Of a DNA stretch of 64,000 nucleotides, positions 1 to 7,773 are shown in pieces. How positions within the stretch are numbered: the stretch's first letter is position 1; every line of letters begins with the position of its first letter. The stretch spans positions 1,178,001 to 1,242,000 of the forward strand of contig CAVTJR010000001.1 of assembly GCA_963735115.1 (NCBI GenBank). Reading direction: 5' to 3'. Under the pieces are notes generated by a model. The model saw only the letters and a program-made list of their open reading frames with translations. It did not search any database and was not told where the DNA came from. This DNA comes from JAKACA01 sp963735115. GTDB taxonomy: Bacteria > Actinomycetota > Acidimicrobiia > Acidimicrobiales > Bog-793. Position numbers and translations under genes: made by a program.

Positions 1-990
1 ATGGCGGGGGCGGCGCCAGGCGAGTCGACACCGGGTGCCACTCAGAACGCCTGCCTGTTGTCCGTGCCGCTCTTTCATGCCACCGGATGTCACTCGATCC
101 TCGTGGCGAACACCGCGAGCGGCGGCAAGATCGTCATGATGCGACGCTGGAACCCCGAGCGAGCGCTCGAGCTCATCGAGCGCGAGTGCGTGACGATCTT
201 CGGGGGAGTGCCCACGATGGCCTGGCAGGTTCTCAACTCACCCGACTTCGCGACCCGCGACACCTCGAGCGTACGTACTATCTCCTACGGCGGCGCGCCC
301 GCACCGCCGGAGCTCGTGCGTCGGATCAAGCAGCAATTCCCGAGCGGGAACGCCTCCAACGGCTACGGGCTCACGGAGACCTCCTCGGTGACGAGCATGA
401 ATTCGGGCGACGACTACGTGCGCAAGCCGATGAGCTGCGGCCCGCCCGTTCCCGTGTGCGACGTGCGGGTTGTTGGCCCCGACGGGGTGGACCTGCCACC
501 GGGCGAGGCGGGTGAGCTCTGGATCAAGGGCCCGAACGTCGTCAAGGGCTACTGGAACAAGCCCGAGGCGACCGCAGCCAGCTTCAGCGACGGATGGCTG
601 CACACGGGCGACGTCGCCCGCTTGGACGACGAGGGTTTCATCTTCATCGTCGACCGGGCGAAGGACATGGTGATCCGGGGAGGCGAGAACGTCTACTCGG
701 CTGAAGTCGAGGCAGCGCTCTTCGAACATCCGGCCGTCGCAGATGCCGCCGTCATCGGGGTGCCCCACGAGGTGCTGGGCGAGGAGGTGGGAGCGGTCGT
801 CGTGCTCCGGCCCGATGCCGAGGCAACCGCCGACGAGCTGCGGGCGCACGTGGCAGAGCGGATCGCCTCCTTCAAGGTTCCCACCCACATCTGGTTCAGC
901 TCGGAGCCCCTTCCGAGAAACCCGGCCGGCAAGGTCCTCAAGCGAGATCTCCGCGCCCAGGTCCTCTCCGTGGAGGGGGCCGGGTCGTGA
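1..990 (+). CDS. AMP-forming acyl-CoA synthetase, C-terminal part
   Basis: This is the C-terminal two thirds of a class I adenylate-forming enzyme, which activates a carboxylic acid with ATP and loads it onto CoA. Visible motifs are LSVPLFHATG (A4 region), YGLTETSS (A5), GWLHTGDVARLDDEGF (A7) followed by VDRAKDMVIRGGENVYS (A8), and the A10 lysine in NPAGKVLKRD near the end. The ATP-binding P-loop and roughly 200 N-terminal residues of the family lie upstream of the window, so the ATG at base 1 is probably internal. The stop overlaps the next gene by four bases (GTGA), so the two are probably co-transcribed. The acyl substrate cannot be told from the sequence; a medium- or long-chain fatty acid is the default guess. 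Confidence 0.9.
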   Translation: MAGAAPGESTPGATQNACLLSVPLFHATGCHSILVANTASGGKIVMMRRWNPERALELIERECVTIFGGVPTMAWQVLNSPDFATRDTSSVRTISYGGAPAPPELVRRIKQQFPSGNASNGYGLTETSSVTSMNSGDDYVRKPMSCGPPVPVCDVRVVGPDGVDLPPGEAGELWIKGPNVVKGYWNKPEATAASFSDGWLHTGDVARLDDEGFIFIVDRAKDMVIRGGENVYSAEVEAALFEHPAVADAAVIGVPHEVLGEEVGAVVVLRPDAEATADELRAHVAERIASFKVPTHIWFSSEPLPRNPAGKVLKRDLRAQVLSVEGAGS

Positions 991-2180
991 CAGGAGAGGA
1001 GGGTTTCTCGACAAGGGCGATTCATGGCGCTCAGGTGCCGGAGGTGCGCCAGATCCCCGCCAGCGTCCCGATCTACCAGACCGCCACCTGGCGGTTCGAG
1101 ACGCAGGAGGAGTACGCCGAGGTACTTGCCTTCGAGCGCCCCGGGCACAGCTATGGCCGCGGGTACGGGAACCCGACCGTGGAGGCGTTCGAAGGGGTGA
1201 TGGCTGAGCTGGAGGGTACGGAGGCGGCCTTCGGCTTCTCGTCGGGAATGTCGGCCATCCACGCCGTCTCGCTGGCACTCGCTGGCGCCGGCGACCGCGT
1301 CGTGACGAGCCGCGAGCTTTACGGCGGCTCGTACGCCCTATTCTCGAAGGTGCTCCCGCGCTACGGGATCGAAGTGCAGGAGCTCGACCCGCACGACCTC
1401 GAGGCGGTGCGAAAGGCGCTCCCCGGGGCGGCGTTCTTCTACGTGGAGACGATCGCCAACCCGCTGTGCACAGTCGCCGACCTGGAAGCCCTGGCGTCGT
1501 CGTGCCGGGCGGCCGGGGTGCCGGCGGTCATCGACAACACGTTCGCATCGCCCTGGCTGTGCACGCCGGCTTCGTTCGGTTTCGACTTCGTCGTGCACTC
1601 GGTGACGAAGTACATCGCCGGCCACAGCGACGTCGTCTCCGGTGTCGTGTGCTGCTCGCTTCACGACCGTTCGACCGTGCGCCAGGTGGCCATCGAGGTC
1701 GGCGGCGCCATGCAGCCCTTCGACGCCTGGCTCGCCCTTCGCGGCGTGCAGACCCTCGAAGTGCGCCTGGAGCGTCAGTGCCGATCAGCCCTCGCCCTGG
1801 CCGAGATGCTGGCGGGCGAGACGGACGTTTCGGCCGTTCACTACCCCGGCCTCGAGGCTCACCCGCATCACGAGCGCGCCGCCAAACTGCTTCGGCCCGG
1901 CTACTTCGGCGGCATGTTGGCAGTAGAGCTGTCGGGGGGTGTCGAAGGGGCGGCCGCTTGGTGCGAGGCGCTTTCCACCGCATGGATCGGCGCCTCCCTC
2001 GGGGGCACGCACACCCTCGTGACTCATCCGGCATCGACGACGCACCGTCAGGTTGCCCCGGCTGAGCGAGCCGGGCGGGGCCTGGCCGACGGCCTCGTCC
2101 GCATCAGTACCGGGCTGGAGAACACCGAGGACCTGGTGGCTGATTTCTCCCAGGCGTTTCGGGCGGTTCGCAGCCGCTGA
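987..2180 (+). CDS. Trans-sulfuration family PLP enzyme (cystathionine gamma-synthase / methionine gamma-lyase type)
   Basis: A 397-residue Cys/Met-metabolism PLP enzyme of full family length. The sequence shows the substrate-side motif YGRGYGNPTVEAFE and the PLP-lysine motif SVTKYIAGHSDVVSG (Lys208), followed by a conserved C-terminus with GGTHTLVTHP and VRISTGLENTEDL. Family members catalyse cystathionine synthesis, gamma- or beta-elimination, or O-acylhomoserine sulfhydrylation. The motifs do not separate these activities, so no symbol is given. It starts with GTG inside the stop of the acyl-CoA synthetase gene, which implies translational coupling. A link to sulfur amino-acid catabolism that yields a 2-oxoacid for the ligase is possible but is inference. 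Confidence 0.9.
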   Translation: MTGEEGFSTRAIHGAQVPEVRQIPASVPIYQTATWRFETQEEYAEVLAFERPGHSYGRGYGNPTVEAFEGVMAELEGTEAAFGFSSGMSAIHAVSLALAGAGDRVVTSRELYGGSYALFSKVLPRYGIEVQELDPHDLEAVRKALPGAAFFYVETIANPLCTVADLEALASSCRAAGVPAVIDNTFASPWLCTPASFGFDFVVHSVTKYIAGHSDVVSGVVCCSLHDRSTVRQVAIEVGGAMQPFDAWLALRGVQTLEVRLERQCRSALALAEMLAGETDVSAVHYPGLEAHPHHERAAKLLRPGYFGGMLAVELSGGVEGAAAWCEALSTAWIGASLGGTHTLVTHPASTTHRQVAPAERAGRGLADGLVRISTGLENTEDLVADFSQAFRAVRSR

Positions 2181-2182
2181 GC

Positions 2183-2340
2183 TCAGGGAGTAAACCCCAT
2201 CGACCGCAGCGCCTCTGACACGAGCGCGGCGTCACCGCTAAACCTCACGCGTTCTTCGCTCGCATCCGAGCGGCCGCAGGCGAAGGCGAGGAGGTCGCTG
2301 AAAGGCATCGTGACCGTGGTGGCGGGTACGCCGGTGCCGG
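2183..2340 (-). pseudogene. C-terminal remnant resembling a mycothiol-dependent (DinB-like) enzyme
   Basis: About 45 residues read like the tail of the actinobacterial maleylpyruvate-isomerase/mycothiol-dependent family: TVTMPFSDLLAFACGR, then VRFSGDAALVSEALRSMGF and a stop. In that family this segment is the small sterol-carrier-like C-terminal domain. No recognisable N-terminal DinB domain was found upstream in any frame before the tRNA gene, so this looks like a deletion remnant. The frame stays open through the tRNA, which gives a meaningless N-terminal extension. Recognition rests on pattern memory of the family, so confidence is moderate to low. The rest of the 2181-2505 gap shows nothing else. 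Confidence 0.35.
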
Positions 2341-2505
2341 GGGTGCCGATCATGATGCGGCGTGCCGGCCTTATGGGTACCTCCGAAGAGAGCTGGTGGG
2401 CGTCCGCATCGTGACGTGTCGGCGCGCGATCGCGCCTACGATCTCTTGGCCGACAGGCCGGATTTCCGTCGGGACGCCGCGTGCCGGCGGCGAAGGGTCG
2501 GCCCC

Positions 2506-2580
2506 GCCCGGGTAGCTCAGTGGTAGAGCAGCGCACTCGTAATGCGCAGGTCATGGGTTCAAGTCCCATCTCGGGCTCCA
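2506..2580 (+). tRNA. tRNA-Thr (anticodon CGT)
   Basis: A complete cloverleaf: acceptor GCCCGGG pairs with CTCGGGC (one G-T wobble); D arm GCTC-AGTGGTA-GAGC; anticodon arm GCGCA-CTCGTAA-TGCGC with CGT at positions 34-36, which reads ACG (Thr); five-base variable loop; T arm ATGGG-TTCAAGT-CCCAT; discriminator T followed by an encoded CCA. The length is 75 bases with CCA. It stands alone between a gene remnant and a convergent gene. Confidence 0.97.
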
Positions 2581-2588
2581 GTGTCGTG

Positions 2589-3617
2589 TCAAGTGTGGTC
2601 GTGCCAACGACTCGCATCCCAGCCACGTTCACGCGGTCCGGCATGTCCGCCGGAGAGCTCGAGGCGCACCAGCTTGGAAAGCCTGACTTCGTTCGACGGC
2701 AGCGCCATGAAGCCTCCGTCGGTCGTCACGTACGCGATCCGGCCGTAGTCCCCGGGAGCTCGCCCCCATGCGGCGCTCGTGGGACCGATCAGCTGCTCGT
2801 CGAACGGCTCTCCCACCACGATCTGTCTCGTCTGGTCGACCGCCGGGTCCAGCGGCACGCGATCGATGGTGTTCTGGCGGTGAGTCGTGACGTACGCCAC
2901 GCCGGTCTCCTCGTCGATGCAGAAATCATCGGGCATGGTGCCGCCAGCGACGAGCTCCGGGGGCCCTGCCGGATCGAGCGTTCCCGCGTCGACGGGCACC
3001 CGCATGAACAGCTTCTGCGCGGTGGAGGTGTAGTACAGGTAATGGCCCCTCGACGCGTAGCGGACGCCGTTGACTCCTGGCTGAGGGGGCACGAGTGTGC
3101 TCGCTGGGTCGACATCCATGCTCTCGTGCTTGAGCCAGACGCGCGCCGTGAGGTCCCCGCCATCGGGGCCGATATCGACACGCCAGATGAGGCCAGAAAC
3201 GGAGTCCGCCAGGAGGATGCTCGACGGACCGAGGAGGCAACTGCCGTTGAGCCCGCCGGCGCGCTTGTCGAACTCGAACACGCACACCGCGCGGACCGGA
3301 TCACCGGGACTCCATCCGCGCAGGTCAACACGATCCAGAAACGACTGCTGCAGCGTGTACGTGTTGGTGATACTGACATAGAACACGTCGGGCGTGGTCT
3401 CGACGATTCCTGACGCCACCTGATCGAACGTTTGGAGCAGGAGGGGCTCGACCGGCGCTCGAGCGGTGGCCGGCGGGACGTACCACAGCTCCTTCTGCAA
3501 GGCCGCCGTCACGAGGATCGAGCCGTCGGATCGGACCGCAAGATTCTCGAGGAGGTAGGACTCCGGGAAGACAGCGACCGTGGTGAGGATTGCACGTGGC
3601 GGCTGTTCGGTGGGCAT
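2589..3617 (-). CDS. Beta-propeller protein (SMP-30/NHL-like)
   Basis: About 342 residues that read as repeated short beta-strand blocks typical of a six-bladed propeller: LLENLAVRSDGSILVTA, VFYVSITNTY, SSILLADSVSGLIWRVD, GVRYASRGHYLYYTSTA, FCIDEETGVAYVTTH and YGRIAYVTTDGGFMAL. This pattern fits SMP-30/gluconolactonase-like or NHL-type proteins. No signal peptide is evident, and no metal-ligand set could be assigned confidently, so no enzyme activity is claimed. The ATG at 3617 is preferred because longer starts would run into the upstream gene, whose stop is only 16 bases away. It is probably co-transcribed with the ADP-forming synthetase. It ends 8 bases from the tRNA, convergent to it. Confidence 0.7.
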   Translation of the reverse strand: MPTEQPPRAILTTVAVFPESYLLENLAVRSDGSILVTAALQKELWYVPPATARAPVEPLLLQTFDQVASGIVETTPDVFYVSITNTYTLQQSFLDRVDLRGWSPGDPVRAVCVFEFDKRAGGLNGSCLLGPSSILLADSVSGLIWRVDIGPDGGDLTARVWLKHESMDVDPASTLVPPQPGVNGVRYASRGHYLYYTSTAQKLFMRVPVDAGTLDPAGPPELVAGGTMPDDFCIDEETGVAYVTTHRQNTIDRVPLDPAVDQTRQIVVGEPFDEQLIGPTSAAWGRAPGDYGRIAYVTTDGGFMALPSNEVRLSKLVRLELSGGHAGPRERGWDASRWHDHT

Positions 3618-3633
3618 CGGCCGGCACCTGCAG

Positions 3634-5904
3634 TCAGCGGGGTTGCGGGACGGGATGGTTGGCAAAGCGAATGCGCACGTCGGCCGCCACGGCACGGTTC
3701 TCGAGGACGAACACAGGGTTGAGGTCCATCTCAGCGATCTCCGGCAGGTCGTCGACCAGTGCAGAAACCCCGTGAAGCATCTGGCGTAGCGCGTCGACGT
3801 CGAGAGCGGGCGTCCCCCGATAGCCGGTCAGCAGCCGGTACGACCTCAGCGACTGCAGCATGTCCTCGATGTCGTGGTCGGTGAGCGGTGCGAGACGGAC
3901 AGCGACGTCCCCCAGCAGCTCGGCGAACTTGCCACCCAAACCGACCAAGACGAGCGGCCCGAGCAAGGGATCGTGGTTGACACCCACGATCATCTCCTGT
4001 CCCGACTCGATCTGTTCCTGCACGAGGAGCTCGGTAGCGAACCCGGCAATCCCGGCGTATTCCATGTCGGAGCGAATCGCCCTCACGGCATCCGCGGCCG
4101 CAGCGGGTGTCGTCACCCCGAGCCGAACACCGCCGACATCGCTCTTGTGAATCGCAGCGGCGACCTTGACGACTACCGTGCACCCGAGTTCGACCTGGGC
4201 CGCCTCGGCCTCGCCTGGGGTGCGTACGAGCCTCGATCGGACGACGGCGATGCTGTACGCCTCGAGCAGCCCCTCGGCGTCGGGCGCCGTCAGCCATCCG
4301 CCGCTCGCGCGGCGACCGGCCGCGGCCACGAGCCGACCAATCTGGTGGGCGTCGACGTCGGGTCGAAGCACCTTGCCGGCCGGCCGGCCCCGCCGGCTTT
4401 CCCATGCGACGCTCCGCCCGAGAGCGCGTGCCGCGTTCTCTGGGAAGACGAACGACGGGATGCCTGCCTCGCGGAGGGTTGGAGGCGGGCCCTCCCTGCT
4501 CATGAACACCGCCACCAGGGGCACATCCCTGCTGAGCTCAGCACGGGCGGCGACCAGTTCCGTGGCCACGTCCGAGTCGCGGGTGAGGAGGGGTGTGTTG
4601 ACCAGGACGATCAAGGCGTCGATCTCTGATGAAGCGCCGAGGATGCGGATTGCACGGCCGTACTGCTGCGCGCTGGCGCTGCCGATCATGTCGACGGGGT
4701 TGGACACGCTCGCCTCCGGCGGGAGCAGGGAGCGCAGACACGCCGCCGTGAGCTCACTGAGCTGGGGCACGACGAGCCCGTTGGTCTCACAGGCGTCTGC
4801 GGCGAGAATGCCCGGCCCGCCCCCGCTGGTCAGAATGCCCACCCGACGTCCTCGGAACTGCCGCTGCGAACTCAACATGATGGCGAGGTCGAGCATCTCC
4901 TCGATGGATTCGGCACGGATGACGCCCGCCTGGCGGAGCAGGGCGTCCACTGCCACGTCGCCGGCCGAGAGCGCTGCAGTGTGCGACATCGCCGCTCGAC
5001 AGCCGGCTTCTGTCCGGCCCGCCTTCACCGCCACGATGGGGATGCGCCTGCCGACCCGCTGGGCGATTCGGATGAACGACGGCGGGTCCTGGATCGACTC
5101 CAGGTAGAGGAGGATGAGATCGGTATCGGGGGCTTGGCCCCAGTGCAGGACGAGGTCGTTGCTGGCAACATCGGCACAGTTGCCCACCGACACGAACGCG
5201 CCGATCCCAAGCCCGCGTAACTTCGCCGCCTCCAGTAGGGCGAGTCCGATGGCGCCTGACTGGCTGAGGAGCGACGTCCGCCCTGGTGGGGGGACGGCCC
5301 GGCTGAAGGTGGCGTTGAACCGTGCGTCGGCGGTGCCGCTGAGTATCCCCGCACAGTTCGGGCCGACGAGCCTCACATCCCGAGCGACAGCCTGCTGCAT
5401 GAGATTCGCCTCGAGAGCGACCCCGTCCGCGCCCGTCTCCGCGAACCCGGCTGAGATGATGCACACCGCCCTGACGCCGAGTTCGCCGGCTTGGGCGACC
5501 ACTGCGGGAACGGCCGAGGCCGGCACGCAGACGATGACGAGATCGGGGACGACGGGGCAAGAGGCCAGATCAGGATAGGCAACGATGCCCTGCACCGCCG
5601 GATGGCTCTTGTTCACGGGCAACACGATCCCGCCAAAGTGGCTGTCGACCAGGTTGGCGAAAAGCAGGCCCGCGATCGTGTTCGGATCAGCGCTCGCCCC
5701 GACCACGGCGATTGCGTGAGGGTGCAGGAAAGCGTCCAGGGCGGCGTGCGTGGCGCTCCATCGGGCCCGCAGCGCTGCGTCGAGATAATGGTCCGTCTCG
5801 GCGTCGGCGCCCTCGAGGGCGTCGGTGCCCTCGAGGGCCTGCATGTCGATCGGGCGTCCCCGGTGCGAGACCTCCGCCGAGACCTCGGCGTCTCTGTCGC
5901 TCAC
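3634..5904 (-). CDS. ADP-forming acyl-CoA synthetase (acetyl-CoA synthetase, alpha-beta fusion)
   Basis: A 750-residue protein with the full domain order of NDP-forming acyl-CoA synthetases: CoA-binding Rossmann domain (AIAVVGASADPNTIAG; later GPNCAGI and LLSQSGAIGLALLE), ligase-CoA/flavodoxin-like domain, and C-terminal ATP-grasp (VVVKVAAAIHKSDVGGVRLG; EMIVGVNHDPLLGPLVLVG). The conserved phospho-histidine region reads AMSHTAALSAGD, with His308 counted from this start. The enzyme interconverts acyl-CoA + ADP + Pi with acid + CoA + ATP, and would suit the neighbouring ferredoxin-dependent oxidoreductase that makes acyl-CoA from 2-oxoacids. An alternative GTG at 5937 exists; 5904 is preferred because a G-rich stretch precedes it. 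An 18-base tandem duplication gives LEGTDALEGADA near the N-terminus. Confidence 0.9.
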   Translation of the reverse strand: MSDRDAEVSAEVSHRGRPIDMQALEGTDALEGADAETDHYLDAALRARWSATHAALDAFLHPHAIAVVGASADPNTIAGLLFANLVDSHFGGIVLPVNKSHPAVQGIVAYPDLASCPVVPDLVIVCVPASAVPAVVAQAGELGVRAVCIISAGFAETGADGVALEANLMQQAVARDVRLVGPNCAGILSGTADARFNATFSRAVPPPGRTSLLSQSGAIGLALLEAAKLRGLGIGAFVSVGNCADVASNDLVLHWGQAPDTDLILLYLESIQDPPSFIRIAQRVGRRIPIVAVKAGRTEAGCRAAMSHTAALSAGDVAVDALLRQAGVIRAESIEEMLDLAIMLSSQRQFRGRRVGILTSGGGPGILAADACETNGLVVPQLSELTAACLRSLLPPEASVSNPVDMIGSASAQQYGRAIRILGASSEIDALIVLVNTPLLTRDSDVATELVAARAELSRDVPLVAVFMSREGPPPTLREAGIPSFVFPENAARALGRSVAWESRRGRPAGKVLRPDVDAHQIGRLVAAAGRRASGGWLTAPDAEGLLEAYSIAVVRSRLVRTPGEAEAAQVELGCTVVVKVAAAIHKSDVGGVRLGVTTPAAAADAVRAIRSDMEYAGIAGFATELLVQEQIESGQEMIVGVNHDPLLGPLVLVGLGGKFAELLGDVAVRLAPLTDHDIEDMLQSLRSYRLLTGYRGTPALDVDALRQMLHGVSALVDDLPEIAEMDLNPVFVLENRAVAADVRIRFANHPVPQPR

Positions 5905-5937
5905 GTTCCACGTCCCCCCGCGCAGGTCTGCCACCAC

Positions 5938-6375
5938 TGCAGTCTCTTGCAGTTGGCGGCGGAATTGTAGGGTCCAAGGTCACTCCGACTGTCTGTTCCG
6001 CTCCCTGGTCAAGCCTCATCCTGGGTAGGCAGGGCAGACCGAGGCCGCCGGCGCAGCCGACCGTAGATGATCACCGTGGCTCGTACGCCAGCGGAAATCT
6101 CGCAGGTGGAAGGAGTTTTCGGCCGAATGGCCCTAGCGGGCCGACGCCCGCGGGTTGAAGATGGAACAGATGAGAGCGTTGTGTCGGGTCTGGGCCATTC
6201 ATGGACCACCTGGCACGATGTCCAGGATTGGCTCTCACCCTCCTGACGGACGCAGGACCGTTGTGTTCGGTTCGAGTTGCGGTGTGCCCACGAAGTTGTT
6301 GGAGCGCCCTCTAGTCAGAAGAGTGCCGGAGGCATCTGGGCGGCACGATGCCAGCCCGCTGTAGGAGGTGACGCC
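5938..6375. other. Divergent intergenic region, no gene seen
   Basis: This gap lies between two divergently transcribed metabolic genes. No open frame in it has recognisable protein features. A TACAAT box on the minus strand at 5964-5969 is suitably placed for the synthetase gene but lacks a good -35 partner, so it is only a weak promoter guess. Regulatory DNA for both genes is expected here. Confidence 0.4.
6363..6370 (+). promoter_or_regulatory. Shine-Dalgarno that fixes the start of the ferredoxin-alpha subunit gene
   Basis: AGGAGGTG lies five bases before the ATG at 6376. It decides that start over a longer in-frame one at 6277, whose extra 33 residues look untranslated. Confidence 0.8.
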
Positions 6376-7773
6376 ATGACGATGGTGGCCGAACGACCCA
6401 AGCCCTTCGTCGTACCCGAGTATTGCAAAGGCTGTGGGCGCTGCATCAGCTCGTGCATCAAGCACTGCTTCGTGCTCGGCACCGAGATCAACCCCGAGAC
6501 CGGGCTGATCCCGATCGTTCTCGACCTGACGGATTGCAACGGCTGCGGTCTCTGCTTCGACGCCTGCCCCGAGCCGTTCGGCCTCCGGCCCGAACGGGAT
6601 GGGGCGGCATTCGAGCTCGTGGATCCAGCCAATCTGTTCGGCCCCCGGCCCTTCGACGTGCCCGAGCCCGAGCCCCGGCCGGACTCGACTGTCCCCTTGC
6701 CCGAGCGGGAACCGCTCATCGTCAAGGGGACCTATGCGGCCGCCGTTGGCGCCCTGCTCGCCGGATGCCGCCACGTCTTCGGTTACCCGATCACACCCTC
6801 GACCGAGGGCGCCGAGCTGATGGCCAAAGTCCTGCCCGAGCTCGACGGCATCTTCGTCCAGGCAGTCAGCGAGGTCGCGACGGTCAACATGATGTACGGC
6901 GCCGGCGGTGCCGGGACGCGCTGCATGACCTTCACGAGCTCTCCGGGTTTCAGCCTGATGTTGGAGGGGATCTCGTACATGATCGGGGCAGAGGTTCCGG
7001 CCGTCTTCGTGAACATCATGCGCGGCGGCCCAGGGCTGGGCAACATCGGGCCCGAGCAGGCCGACGTCAAGCTCGTGTGCCGCGGCCTCGGCCACGGGAA
7101 CACCCACGCCATCGTTCTCGCCCCGGCGACGCCCCAGGAGATGCTTGACCTCGCGATGCTCTCGTTCGAGCTCGCCTTCAAGTACCGAAACCCGGTCGTC
7201 ATCGTCGGCGACGGTTACCTCGGCCAGATCACCGGGCAGGTGCGGCTGCCACGCCAGATGGTGGTGCCGGGCATCCCGGAGTGGGCGGTGTTCGGCGACC
7301 GCTCGCATCGGGGCAACCTGATCTGTTCCATCGATCTCTCGGAGGTCGGCCTCGAACAGCACAACGTCCACCTGAACGAGAAGTACGAGCGGATGACGGT
7401 CGCGGAGCAACGGGCCGACCTCTATCGGTGTGAGGATGCCGACATCCTCCTCGTGGCGTGCAACACGCCGTCACAGCTGGCCAAAGGTGCCATCAAGGAC
7501 CTGCGTGAGAAGGGCGTCAACGTGGGTCTCTTCCGCCCCATCACGCTGTGGCCCTTCCCGATCGAAGCCCTCCTCACATTGCTCGGGCAGGTGACACGCC
7601 TGGTGGTCGTAGAGGCGAGCAGCGGCCAGCTGGAGGACGAGCTGCGGCTCGCACTGAGTCACGCGGATGTCCACGTGCCGCCAGCGTTGAGCCACGTCCG
7701 TCGTATGGGTGGGATGCTCCCGTCGCAGGACGAGATCGTCGAGCACGTACTGAGCCTGCGGGAGGTGCGCTGA
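6376..7773 (+). CDS. 2-oxoacid:ferredoxin oxidoreductase, ferredoxin (delta) + alpha subunit fusion
   Basis: 465 residues. The N-terminal 75 form a two-[4Fe-4S] ferredoxin domain: CKGCGRCISSCIKHC starting at Cys17, then CNGCGLCFDACPE. The rest is the alpha (pyrimidine-binding) subunit: GCRHVFGYPITPSTEGAELM, EVATVNMMYGAGGAGTRCMT, SSPGFSLMLEGISYM and a C-terminal VGLFRPITLWPFP. Together with the next gene it would oxidatively decarboxylate 2-oxoacids (2-oxoglutarate, pyruvate or branched-chain) to acyl-CoA and reduce ferredoxin. The YPITPSTE motif is shared by Kor, Vor and Por alpha chains, so the substrate is open. The next gene starts within the stop codon (TGATG), so the two are co-translated. 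Confidence 0.92.
   Translation: MTMVAERPKPFVVPEYCKGCGRCISSCIKHCFVLGTEINPETGLIPIVLDLTDCNGCGLCFDACPEPFGLRPERDGAAFELVDPANLFGPRPFDVPEPEPRPDSTVPLPEREPLIVKGTYAAAVGALLAGCRHVFGYPITPSTEGAELMAKVLPELDGIFVQAVSEVATVNMMYGAGGAGTRCMTFTSSPGFSLMLEGISYMIGAEVPAVFVNIMRGGPGLGNIGPEQADVKLVCRGLGHGNTHAIVLAPATPQEMLDLAMLSFELAFKYRNPVVIVGDGYLGQITGQVRLPRQMVVPGIPEWAVFGDRSHRGNLICSIDLSEVGLEQHNVHLNEKYERMTVAEQRADLYRCEDADILLVACNTPSQLAKGAIKDLREKGVNVGLFRPITLWPFPIEALLTLLGQVTRLVVVEASSGQLEDELRLALSHADVHVPPALSHVRRMGGMLPSQDEIVEHVLSLREVR

Noticed and set aside
2183..2644. Minus-strand frame running through tRNA-Thr as a full gene
   Set aside because: The N-terminal two thirds read across the tRNA in antisense; only the last ~45 codons resemble a protein family.
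6277..6375. N-terminal extension of the ferredoxin-alpha subunit
   Set aside because: A strong AGGAGGTG just before 6376 and the start of the ferredoxin domain there make the extension untranslated.
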